Source: Aphrocallistes beatrix
Lineage: Eukaryota > Porifera > Hexactinellida > Sceptrulophora > Aphrocallistidae
DNA: 64,000 nt
Direction: 5' to 3'
Assembly (NCBI GenBank): GCA_963281255.1
Contig: OY725494.1
Location: forward strand, 2,059,934 to 2,123,933
Shown here: positions 46,273 to 56,634 of the stretch, one piece after another
Position numbering within the stretch: the first letter of the stretch is position 1
Layout of the letters: the number at the start of each line of letters is the position of its first letter
Notes under the pieces: generated by a model
The model's input: the letters and a program-made list of their open reading frames with translations, nothing else
The model's database searches: none
Told to the model about the DNA's origin: nothing
Made by a program: the position numbers and the translations under genes

Positions 46273-48188
46273 GGATACCGCCCTCGAAAAAACATGATTT
46301 GCATTACAGCATACGATGAAAGTAGAGCTATAAGAGATGTTAAGCGTGGGGAGGTATCTCCATCAAGAAATACTGGCACATTCCAAACCGTTTTTGATTC
46401 TCATTTCTAGATTTTGAGATACAGTGTCTCAAAGTCTGTTTTTTAAATTTTCCGCTAGCACATCTTAATGGTAGAAATTTAGGCACTCAATGAATTGTTT
46501 AGGACATACCAAGGAATCAAACGCTTCCAAAATCGAATCATAGATAGTCTACCATATTTGCAACTTCATAGGACCAGAAGAAAGTTAAAATGACAAATAT
46601 TGTAAATTTTATCGGTGTCCGAAAAAAAAGGGCCAAAAACGGCGAAAAATGTCTGTTTTTTTGGGAAATCATGAATAAAATCACCGAGTTAGAATATATC
46701 CAAAAAATGGTGGTCCTACGTTCATCGCCTAATGATATGAAACAACTCTTGAAATTTTCAAAATTCTATCTCAAACCAAATTTGAGAAATAATTCTGTAA
46801 AGACGGTCAATTTTGAAATTTTAAAGTCCCGAGATATAGAGATTTTAAGTTTAGGTGTTAAGAAGAATGTAAAATGAGTTATTAATAATGCACATAAGCA
46901 TCCACAGACATTTATTCGCATCCATACTGCTGATTTAGGTATATTAAAGCCAAATATTACCAAAAATAGCAAAAGTACCCTGAAAATCCACAAATTTCCT
47001 TGAGGCCCCTAACTCCGAATATTTTGAGATAATTGTAGATAATATTTCATATTCCTGGCACTGCGAAGTATAATCTATCAGTTTAGAATGAATAAAAAGC
47101 TTCCAAAAAGTATATTAGGAAGTTAGAGCGAAAGTCTACGACTTTTAGTTTCGAAGTTAGGATTTTCGAAAAATGCTACGTCATCATATGACAAAATTTA
47201 AAACTTAACATTCCATAGGGTGTAGTGCAATTATTATCAAAGAATCATATATGTACACTCATAAAAAGTATATTAGGAAGTGAGAACCAAGAATTTGGAC
47301 TTGTATTTATAAAGATAGAGAGATATCTCTTTTTGGACCCTAAATAGGGGGTTTTGACCGAATCTGCGAGGTCCAAGGCCAGAACTTTCAAATAATTATC
47401 AAAAGTTCTCCAATTTTTCTGTACACATTATTTACGACAATTGTATTCATTATTTAGCATAATAGCTAAATTTGGACAATTTTTTAATGATTAGATTCGC
47501 CATTTTCTAATATATTCAAAGTTCTCCATAGAATTTGTATTACAATTAAATCAATGATAAGTCGAGAAAGGAATGGTCGAGGAACCTATATATTTTCGCA
47601 TATATCCTTTTATTTAAGGATATAATATATTATATATCTACAATAGTTTTTAAGATATGACATCAGCCTCTTTCGGGACCTTAGAGGGATATTATGGCCG
47701 AACTTTACCTATAATATGCGATATCTCAAGATTAAATGGTCGGATCTGAACAAATTTTTTTTTGAAACGATCAGAATTTTATTTCTGACCCAGGGATCGC
47801 TAAATATCTGAGATCAAACTTGCGATTTCCCGAGGATTATATAAATGAACTCCCTTATAGAGCTATTTTGTTTGGATTTTATTTGCCCATTCTTTTAAAT
47901 CTTTGTGTTTTATAATCTCCGAAGGTGCTAAAACAATGTTAAGGTTCATATCATTAAAAAAATATCAAATAAGTTAAAAACTAATTGGTAAATGAGTTAA
48001 AATCCTCTAATAATTTTTCAATTTTTATTAACGCTAAACTTTAGGGGGTTATTTCGCAAAAAATAAAAGAAAATGCCGTCCAAATAGTGCTATCAGATGG
48101 TAGACCGATCAGTAATACAATGAAATTAGCAATAAAACATTTTGCTGTTTTTTTTTACGCCAGGCAAGATTTTTCGAGGGCGGTATCC
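46273..48188. mobile_element. TTAA-flanked element, copy B, 1916 bp
   Basis: GGATACCGCCCTCGAAAAAA at left and the inverse at right, between TTAA at 46269 and 48189. Nearly identical to copy C. A 95-codon frame (46590-46877) is present in both copies but resembles no protein; in copy C it is shortened at its start. Internal AAGTATATTAGGAAGT occurs twice. Confidence 0.85.
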
Positions 48189-48214
48189 TTAAGACACCTC
48201 CCTAGGTTGCTTAA

Positions 48215-50144
48215 GGATACCGCCCTCGAAAAAACATATGATTTGCATTACAGCATACGATGAAAGTAGAGCTATAAGAGATGTTAAGCGTGGGGAGGTA
48301 TCTCCATCAAGAAATACTGGCACATTCCAAACCGTTTTTGATTCTCATTTCTAGATTTTGAGATACAGTGTCTCAAAGTCAGTTTTTTAAATTTTCCGCT
48401 AGCACATCTTAATGGTAGAAATTTAGGCACTCAATGAATTGTTTAGGACATACCAAGGAATCAAACGCTTCCAAAATCGAATCATAGATAGTCTACCATA
48501 TTTGCAACTTCATAGGACCAGAAGAAAGTTAAAATGACAAATATTGTAAAATTTATCGGTGTCCGAAAAAAAAGGGCCAAAAATGTCTGTTTTTTTTTGG
48601 GAAATCATGAATAAAATCACCGAGTTAGAATATATCCAAAAAATGGTGGTCCTACGTTCATCGAATAATGATATTAAACAACTCTTGAAATTTTCAAACT
48701 TCTATCTCAAACCAAATTTGAGAAATAATTCTGTAAAGACGGTCAATTTTGAAATTTTAATGTCCCAAGATATAGAGATTTTAAGTTTAGGTGTTAAGAA
48801 GAATGTAAAATGAGTTATTAATAATGCACATAAGCATCCACAGACATTTATTCGCATCCATACTGCTGATTTAGGTATATTAAAGCCAAATATTTACCAA
48901 AAATAGCAAAAGTACCCTGAAAATCCACAAATTCCCTTGAGGCCCCTAACTCCGAATATTTTGAGATAATTGTAGATAATATTTCATATTCCTGGCACTG
49001 CGAAGTATAATCTATCAGTTTAGAATGAATAAAAAGCTTCCAAAAAGTATATTAGGAAGTTAGAGCGAAAGTCTACGACTTTTAGTTTCGAAGTTAGGAT
49101 TTTCGAAAAATGCTACGTCATCATAAGACAAAAATCTAAAACTTAACATTCCATGGGGTGTAGTGCAATTATTATCAAAGAATCATATATGTACACTCGT
49201 AAAAAGTATATTAGGAAGTGAGAACTAAGAATTTGGACTTGTATTTACAAAGATAGAGAGATATCTCTTTTTGGACCCTAAATGGGGGTTTTTGACCGAA
49301 TCTGCGAGGTCCAAGGCCAGAACTTTCAAAATAATTATCAAAAGTTCTCCAATTTTTCTGTATTCATTATTAACGACAATTGTATTCATCATTTAGCATA
49401 ATAGCCACATTTGGAGACATATTTAATGATTAGATTCGCCATTTTCTAATAGATTCAAAGTTCTCCATAGAATTTGTATTATAATTAAATCAATGATAAG
49501 TCGAGAATTATTTATTTTTTGACAAAGGAATGGTCGAGGAACCTATATATTTTCGCATATATCCTTTTATTTAAGGATATAATATATTAAATATCTACAA
49601 TAGTTTTTAAGATATGACATCAGCCTCTTTCGGGAACTTAGAGGGATATTATGGCCGAACTTTACCTATAATATGCGATATCTCAAGAACAAATGGTCGG
49701 ATCCGAACAAATTTTTTTTTGAAACGATCAGAATTTTATTTCTGACCCAGTGATCGCTAAATATCTGAGATCAAACTTGCGATTTCCCGAGGATTATCTA
49801 AATGAACACCCTTATAGAGCTATTTTGTTTGGATTTTATTTGCCCATTCTTTTAAATCTTTGTGTTTTATAATCTCCAAAGGTGCTAAAACAATGTTAAG
49901 GTTCATATCATTAAAAAAATATCAAATAAGTTAAAAACTAATTGGTAAATGAGTTAAAATCCTCTAATAATTTTTCAATTTTTATTAACGCTAAACTTTA
50001 GGGGGTTATTTCGCAAAAAATTAAAAAAAATGCCGTCCAAATAGTGCTATCAGATGGTAGACCGATCAGTAATACAATGAAATTAGCAATAAAACATTTT
50101 GCAGTTTTTTTTACGCCAGGCAAGATTTTTCGAGGGCGGTATCC
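48215..50144. mobile_element. TTAA-flanked element, copy C, 1930 bp
   Basis: Same orientation as copy B, 18 bases beyond B's right TTAA. TTAA at 48211 and 50145. Differences from B are scattered substitutions and short indels, including about 20 bases near 49510 that B lacks. Confidence 0.85.
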
Positions 50145-50452
50145 TTAAAGTTCGGTCTTAAGTTCAGTCTTAAGACCGAACTTAAATCTTAGTGAATACC
50201 AATCTTAGTGAATACGACTTAAGATCGAACTTAAGACTTAAGCACTAAGATCGATCTTAAGATCGATCTTAAGTTCTTAGTGAATACGGCCGCTGAATTA
50301 GATCCTCTGATATAATATTTGTATATGGTAATAATACATTTCAAAGGTCTATCGTATGCGGCTTTTGATTTCTCAGTTAATTAAATTTTGACTGTGTTAA
50401 AACTGGCCTTCTATTTTGGCCTTGTATTCGGTGGGTTGCATAGCTGTATATA

Positions 50453-50929
50453 CACTGCCTGGACAAAAGTATTCGTACACCCCATAATTCCCCATACAAA
50501 TAGTTATAATACTGATTTATTTTGCGTGTCAAGGTATTTAATTGGTAAGAGATACACTTAATTTGACTTCAAATTCGAATTCTCTACATTCAAATTACCC
50601 ACTTTATAAGTTTTCAACTTAATTACTCTTCTTCAAGATTAAGCATTTTCAGCATTTGCTTTCCTATGCCACATGTCGCGAGTGATCACCATTGTATATG
50701 ATGGCATTGGTGGTATGAGGTAGCACAGTTTGAAAAATTTTAACCTTGTGAGAGTGTAAACAAGTTGAAAGATTAAAAAGTGAGTATTTCGAATATGGAG
50801 AATTCGAATTTGAAGTTAAATTAAGCGTATCTCTTACCAATTAAATACCTTGACTCGCTAAATAAATCAGTATTATAACTATTTGTATGGGGAATTATGG
50901 GGTGTACGAATACTTTTGTTCAGGCAGTG
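50453..50929. mobile_element. Tc1/mariner-type MITE, 477 bp
   Basis: CACTGCCTGGACAAAAGTAT after TA; inverse end before TA at 50930. Inverted arms of about 140 bp (ATACAAATAGTTATAATACT; CAAGGTATTTAATTGGTAAG). Sits in the last 15 bases of the 7.06-kb foldback. Confidence 0.9.
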
Positions 50930-50950
50930 TATAGTAGGCTATGGTTGAAT

Positions 50951-51986
50951 CAAAAAGATTTTGACAAAACATTTCTTTTTCCCAAGTTTTGATCATTTTC
51001 AGGTTGATTTTACTAAATATCCTCTTCAGAACCATTCAGCGTGCTTTCAAGATATACGTCTTCTTTATAAATCAGAACGAAATAGTTTAGCCAAACTCGC
51101 CCCTCACTTGACTGTGAAATCCTGTTACCCTTCGAGTATTGAGCGGCAAAATGTAAAATTGGTTCTAAAGGTAGTCAACTAACTAACGCAAGCTGCACTT
51201 GAGATTCAAAATGAATTACGTTGCCCTGAATTTGGTAATAGTACATCTGATCTAGTCAGGGTTCTAATTTATTTTTGGAAATTATTTAAAATCAACACTC
51301 CTTTTAAAGGCATTCGTCTAAACGATAGCTTCTCGAGCCCTTTAACTTTGAATGATGAACGATTTTCATTTCTCACTCGTATCGTATTTTGGTTGGATGC
51401 TTGGCACTCTTTACCAGGTAAACCAGGAAAATTGAGTAAGCAAACCTACAGAAGTTTTCGACACGCTTGTATTGCTTTACCACGAATCACTAACCATTTA
51501 ATTCAACACTGTGGTTTTTCCTTCTTGTTATCATCTTTTTTACAGACAGATCCATTAGAACATCATTTTGGACTGTATCGTTTAATGTCAGGTTCTAACT
51601 ACCACATATCCTACCTCCAAGTTCTTGAGACCGAGCGACGTCTGAAACTCTCTAGCATTTTGAAAATGTTCCCTAATCAAAATAGCACATCGTTTGAATC
51701 GTTGCAGAATTTTATAAAATCATTTTCATCGCCTTCACTCACAAGTGATGAAGATGGAAATATTATATTAGATCCTTTTCTTGAAGGAATCGGTGATCTT
51801 TCATATATAGAATGTACTCCCCAAATAGTTCAATCCCTTGCTTTCATTGCAGGATATTCTGTTTTTGAATACTTGAAACATTCTCAATCATGTCGTATTT
51901 GTATCAGCTCTTTGACAATTGATAAAGAAGTTATGTTTGATTTTGATTCGATTTTACTCCACTTAGGCAACGACGTAGTGGAATAG
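50951..51986 (+). pseudogene. P-element transposase, C-terminal part
   Basis: Continues the transposase across the insertion. CFQDIRLLYKSERNSLAKLA, LVRVLIYFWKLFKINTPFKG and the long open frame from 51348 include CGFSFLLSSFLQTDPLEHHF and GLYRLMSGSNYHISYLQVLE. These match the P/THAP9 C terminus with its catalytic-Glu region (DPLExxFGxxR). The last residues ILLHLGNDVVE lie in the first unit of the 46-bp minisatellite, so the true C terminus was probably longer. A TAA near 51182 and a frame change near 50990 interrupt it. Confidence 0.85.
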
Positions 51987-52420
51987 GTAGGGTATGATTT
52001 TACCCCACTTAGGCAACGACGTAGTAGAATAGGTGGGGTATGATTTTACCCCACTTAGGCAACGATGTAGTGGAATATGTGGGGTAAGATTTTACCCCAC
52101 TTAGGCAACGACGTAGTAGAATAGGTGGGGTAAGATTTTACCCTACTTAGGCAACGACGTAGTGGAATAGGTGGGGTATGATTTTACCCCACTTAGGCAA
52201 CGACGTAGTAGAATAGGTGGGGTAAGATTTTACCCTACTTAGGCAACGACGTAGTGGAATAGGTGGGGTATGATTTTACCCCACTTACGCAACGACGTAG
52301 TGGATTAGGTGGGGTATGATTTTACCCCACTTAGGCAACGACGTAGTGGAATAGGTGGGGTATGATTTTACCCCACTTAGGCAACGACGTTGTAGAATAG
52401 GTGGGGGTAAGATTTTACCA
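51953..52420. repeat. 46-bp minisatellite, about ten units
   Basis: Unit: TTTTACCCCACTTAGGCAAC then GACGTAGTGGAATAGGTGGG and GTATGA. TACCCCAC and GTGGGGTA in each unit can pair as a hairpin. Units alternate between TAGTGG and TAGTAG variants, suggesting two-unit expansion steps. Confidence 0.92.
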
Positions 52421-52653
52421 ATTTACTTACCTACTTAAGCGATTACGCGATAATGATAAAGAAACGCCTAAATAGATCAAGTGATGCTTTACTCTGCGAA
52501 TCTGAGAATCTTCATATTACTGAGGAATGAAACTCCTGAGACATCCTTTGTTCCATGATAGGGAAATAAAGGACTCATATTCAGGAGGCAGTATGAATGC
52601 AAACAGAGACAAAATGTTCCATTTAATTCACAGGTTTAAAACTTAAAACTATT

Positions 52654-52806
52654 AAAATTACAGTGTTTGCCTCCGTCGTAAAGGCACCTTGATACCACGG
52701 ACACAAATAAAATTATAGCAATGAACACATTTTGTGTCAAACTATACTCCCGTGGTATCGAGGTGCCGGTGCCTTAATGACGGAAGCAAACGATTGTAAT
52801 TTTTAT
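52654..52806. mobile_element. Short palindromic MITE, copy 1
   Basis: AAAATTACAGTGTTTGCCTC and CACCTTGATACCACGG are inverted at right (CCGTGGTATCGAGGTG, GACGGAAGCAAACG). Same family as 58735-58895. Confidence 0.75.
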
Positions 52807-53089
52807 ATTTTTTTCGATGAGTCAGCTTCGCCTGATTATAATAATACTTAAATAATTACCTAAAAACTATTACGCATAAAAGATGTTTAAATTTTTTGCT
52901 GAGTCATCATTACCTAATCCCAAATTTTTACATAGAAAGAAGGTGTTCAAATACGTCAAGATAATTATTAATTATTTAGAAAAGGTGCAATACAATGTAT
53001 ATGTAATCATGATGGCATTCCTGATATTCTGATTTGTTTGTGTCACTAGCTGGAAGCTATTATAGGGCAGAGTAACAGTTTATTTTACC

Positions 53090-53480
53090 ATTTACTATAG
53101 TATATTGAAGGTATGAACATTGCAAAACCAAAAGCCAGAAGTATTTAAGATAAGTCATTATGTTCAAACAACTCCTTATATACGACTTCCCATTCAATAA
53201 TAATACATTTCCCATGTCTAACGTTAACCAATTCGAGTTATCAACATTATTTCCATATATGGAAAGGTGTGAAAACCACAAAAATCAAAAACTGCAAATA
53301 TTTCATGTATGCCAATGTGACCAATCAAATCCCCATACACGACTTCTTATTCAACATTAATACATTTAATACCAATATAATTACTGGTTTTCGAGATATC
53401 AATAATAACAACCTGGCCTAACTTGGAATAGAGTAAAAAATGAGTGGACTGTCCAGGTAGTTTAGGAGTCCATGCTGTAA
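53090..53480. repeat. Degenerate 150-bp tandem repeat and flank, copy 1
   Basis: Two units containing AAGGTGTGAAAACCACAAAA and CATTCAATAATAATACATTT are followed by a unique flank ending GTGGACTGTCCAGGTAGTTT. The same arrangement recurs at 60833-61335. Confidence 0.7.
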
Positions 53481-53783
53481 CCTTTACATTTTCATTTGCA
53501 AACCTTGGGAGACGATATATGGTAACTCTAAGGCTCACAAACCATGCAAATTTGCACACTTCGCCTAGGCAACAAAAGAGGGACATATATTTCAGGTGAA
53601 ATTGAGGTTGATACGATAATACAAAAATTTAAAGAAGCAAGAAAAATAAAGTCAACAAATTTTGTTAAAAACATTCATCTATGCAGTGTAAATGTTCTTT
53701 CTAATTGGTGTAATAATAATAATAATCTTCTTGATCAAAACAAATTAATATGACTCACGATCGCCTGAAAATCTTGACTTCGA

Positions 53784-54017
53784 TGATGTGAGTTTGGTGT
53801 AGCTGCTCAAGAGTACTACTGCCCAGTGGGGACGGGATGGTAGGTTGGCAGTACGGGTCCCTGAAGGAAATTTCCCAGGGTGTAACCGGGATTACGGACT
53901 GGTGGCCTAATTAGGTGAGGCAGTACGTGAGAAGTAAACAGGGCTCTCCGGGAGTAAGGCACATACCGAGTCCCCACTGGGAAGTACTGCTGGGATGAAC
54001 TACATCAAATTCACATC
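53784..54017. mobile_element. GC-rich stem-loop element, 234 bp
   Basis: The outer ends GATGTGAGTTTGGTGTAG and GATGTGAATTTGATGTAG (inverse) enclose a second inverted pair, TACTGCCCAGTGGGGAC. The interior has GGTCCCTGAAGGAAATTTCC. It is unlike its AT-rich surroundings. It could be a MITE or a structured RNA source. Confidence 0.6.
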
Positions 54018-54146
54018 AGAACTGATACCAGCGAGGACCTGTGAGAATTTCGATTCTGTTTGATTATGGTAACGTTGGAATCTTTCAGAGATTATGTTTT
54101 ATTCAATTGAACTCTACACTCGTAATGCCTCAACTTAGGTCTAGAT

Positions 54147-54362
54147 CAGGGGTTCTTAACCGGGGAAAATTTCAGGATTTTGGGGAGAAATGTGCCTGAT
54201 GCTAAACAAAAAATCTTTGAAGTACAGTGATAATCAAAGAAAATATAAAATAGAGTGATAGTAGAGTTTCAGTCTTTCGCGATGCGTAGTATACGAGGGG
54301 AAATATCAGTAATGGACAGCATAAAGGGGGAAATCGTGCAAATAAGGTTTTAAGAACCACTG
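54147..54362. mobile_element. hAT MITE, 216 bp, exact 8-bp duplication
   Basis: CAGGGGTTCTTAACC at left and (inverse) CAGTGGTTCTTAAAACC at right; GTCTAGAT at 54139-54146 and 54363-54370. Ends resemble the hAT terminus at 1568, so the ZBED5-type transposase could be its source. Confidence 0.92.
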
Positions 54363-54439
54363 GTCTAGATACTCGTATAAGGAAGTGAGCACTAGACCTG
54401 AAAGACGAGCGACTCCTCGCAAAACTTAGTTCATGGGAC

Positions 54440-54690
54440 ATGGTTGCTCAAGATGCCAAGTATCATACACGGTGATGGATAAACTGTGTTATGATCCCCT
54501 GATCCGCGGAGGCCCGTCTAGGGAGAGGACGGTGGTCCATCCCAGTACGGGTCCACTGGATGTATGTTTGCTCACCGACTGTACGGGACAAGTGCAGTAA
54601 GCGCGGAACAGCGGACAAACAGCGATAAAGTTAGGGCCAGGAGCTGGTTACGGCTAGCCTGATCCTGTTCCTTCAGTTGAATCTGTTACA
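54440..54690. other. GC-rich segment of unknown origin
   Basis: It contains TGATCCGCGGAGGCCCGTCT, AGTACGGGTCCACTGGATG and GTAAGCGCGGAACAGCGGAC. It shares CAGTACGGGTCC with the stem-loop element at 53784. No tRNA-like box pair or open frame was found. Confidence 0.35.
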
Positions 54691-55154
54691 TTTGGTTGGG
54701 ATCGGAATGTCAAATTACAATCTCCGTATTTGATTCAAAAACCGGCGATTTCTATCAGACAGTAATATTTTAAAATGAGCTCAAAGTAGATCGAGATATT
54801 TCTGGCGATGCTTCCATAGCTAAAAATGTTGCATAAGCAATACAAAATTTCATACTTTTATGAAAACCCACATATCAGCTGCACGTTCGATAATAATATG
54901 ACAGCAAGAATATTACATAATATTTATTCCTTTCTCTCCGACAGTCCAGAAACAGGGGCATAGCCTTGGGATGGGGATTGGTGGGGCATTTTGGCTAGGA
55001 CTCAGGATTGGTAGGGCCATTTTGGACAATTTGCATTAGAGTTAATGAAACAAGACAAATTATTGGTAGGGCCATGGCCCAACCAACCCTACCAGAGCCT
55101 ATGGCTATGAGAAATACTAAACTGTTTTTCCGACAAATCGATAGTGCACTCCAT

Positions 55155-55718
55155 TAGGACATTAGGATCTTTCGATCCATGATTGAAAAGATCCGGATCG
55201 CGATCCTTTTTTGAGGATCGAGATCGGATCGACAATCCTTTTTAAAAAGTAGGATCGAGATCGGGATCGGATCGAAACTTTTACTGAGCTCGATCCGATC
55301 CTTTTTCTTTTTAATCCCCAAGTTCTAGTATTGGATAGTAAAAGTGTAGAAATTTATGTAGATTAAAAAATATTATTTTTATGAGTAGTATGGCTTGAAT
55401 ACTAACTTGAAACAATAATTTGTAGCCTATTATTAAGATCATTTCAAGTAGGAACTTAGTGAATACGGTCCCAGGCAGCAGCAAACGGACGGAAGGACAT
55501 TGCACGTCGTCCATGCCCTAACCCATAAACATCTCCTTCCAGAAACTGTATTAAAATGATGGTCCACTGACTATTATTGAAGGATCTTTCTGAGGATCGT
55601 GATCGGATCGAAGTTCCTTTTATAAAGTTTGGATCGTGATCGCATCGAAGATCCTTTTATAAGTTTGGATCGGGATCTGGATCTAGATCCTTTTTTTTTA
55701 GGATCGACTAATGCCCTA
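55155..55718. mobile_element. hAT-type element built of GATC motifs, 564 bp
   Basis: TAGGACATTAGGATC at left and (inverse) TAGGGCATTAGTCGATCC at right; exact 8-bp duplication CACTCCAT at 55147-55154 and 55719-55726. More than 25 GATC motifs cluster in the outer thirds; an unrelated AT-rich middle (about 55310-55550) is probably an insertion. Confidence 0.8.
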
Positions 55719-56634
55719 CACTCCATATAGACAGTCAACAAAATGTCAAAATAGTAAAGGACATATAGGAATATTCAATTTTGGAACAAGTGACTCTCGT
55801 ATTACAAAATTAAATATTCATATTAGCCTGTGCGAAAATCGAAATCTACATAGTAAATTACCCCATCATAGCCGTTGAGATCTCTTTTCTAAGATAAAAT
55901 GTGCATATACTAAAATGTGTGAAATGTGAAATTTTTTTATCATAGCCAACTATATATAAGGAGGCGCATGCATTTTTTAGAATTTCTGCTGTTTGCATTT
56001 ATTAGAATGAGTTTTCTCATATGTTTGCACTTGTTAGAATTCAACTACAACCAAGATTTTTCTAGTTATGGGACAATTTAATCTTCACACCCAAATTATA
56101 AATTATACCATAACTACTTAGTAGAAAACTATTGGTTGTAGTTGAATAAATTATATTAATCTTGAATAGGAGGTTCCCTATTATCTACCAAATGATACCA
56201 TGAATTTGCCTCCACCATTTGTAGTTTTCGAGATATAGCCTCAGATGGTCAAAATACATTTCCCATGCAACGCCGGAATGTACTAACATTGCATTGAAAA
56301 TTTTCACATATTTCGAAATAACTGGTCCTGATTGTCATTTCTTACGATCATTGAACTTTAATAACACGTTCAAAGGTTCCTAAATTAAGTAAGAAAAACA
56401 CCCAAATTCATCTAGGAACTAATACATTTGGGTTTCAATTATTTTGTTAACACTCGTTACCAGAAGCTAGGTGAGAATATGATAGAGCTAAAAGTTGATT
56501 GATGAAATATGCGTTGCTAAGGATAGCATTCTACAATGCATAAGAATAGGTTTAGACTTGCAATTACATGCTCAATTGTTTATTGGGCAATAAATCCTGA
56601 GTTAAGTTAAAATATAAGATGATCCATAGCCTAC

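Larger units (their letters stand above)
44798..50295 (+). mobile_element. PIF/Harbinger-type element carrying a Myb-like gene, invaded by two TTAA elements
   Basis: The ends CAGCAGCCGTATTCACTAAG and (inverse) CAGCGGCCGTATTCACTAAG are followed at both sides by clusters of AAGATCGATCTTAAG palindromes. It carries the Myb/SANT-like frame at 45394-45891 but no Harbinger DDE transposase. Without the two TTAA elements it would be about 1.6 kb. A 3-bp duplication is not clear. Confidence 0.6.
43882..50943. mobile_element. CATAGCC-family foldback swollen to 7.06 kb, inside the P transposase
   Basis: It starts CATAGCCTACTATATATACA and ends TAGTAGGCTATG. An exact 7-bp duplication GTTGAAT flanks it (43875-43881, 50944-50950). 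The two outer arms (CAGCTATGCAACCCACCGAA; TTTTGACTGTGTTAAAACTG) are inverted. Its core is a near-perfect palindrome, 44093-44415 against 44440-44763. A Harbinger-type element and a Tc1 MITE have inserted in its right arm. Confidence 0.88.
41943..52430 (+). mobile_element. P element with foldback-family left terminus, interrupted
   Basis: The left end TGTAGCCTACTGTAATAATG at 41943 and the following block GACTAGGGATGCGCTAATAG match the terminal 85 bp of the foldback at 30506. The THAP/P transposase starts 270 bp later and resumes after a 7.06-kb insertion. The right terminus is not found: the 46-bp minisatellite at 51953-52420 occupies the place where it should follow. Right boundary is therefore provisional. 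Confidence 0.6.

Noticed and set aside
46590-48813. 95- and 84-codon frames repeated in both TTAA copies
   Set aside because: They are shared because the elements are copies. The protein has no recognisable features and lies in AT-rich element DNA.
54440-54690. Possible tRNA-derived SINE head
   Set aside because: I could not find a convincing A-box and B-box pair or a cloverleaf.
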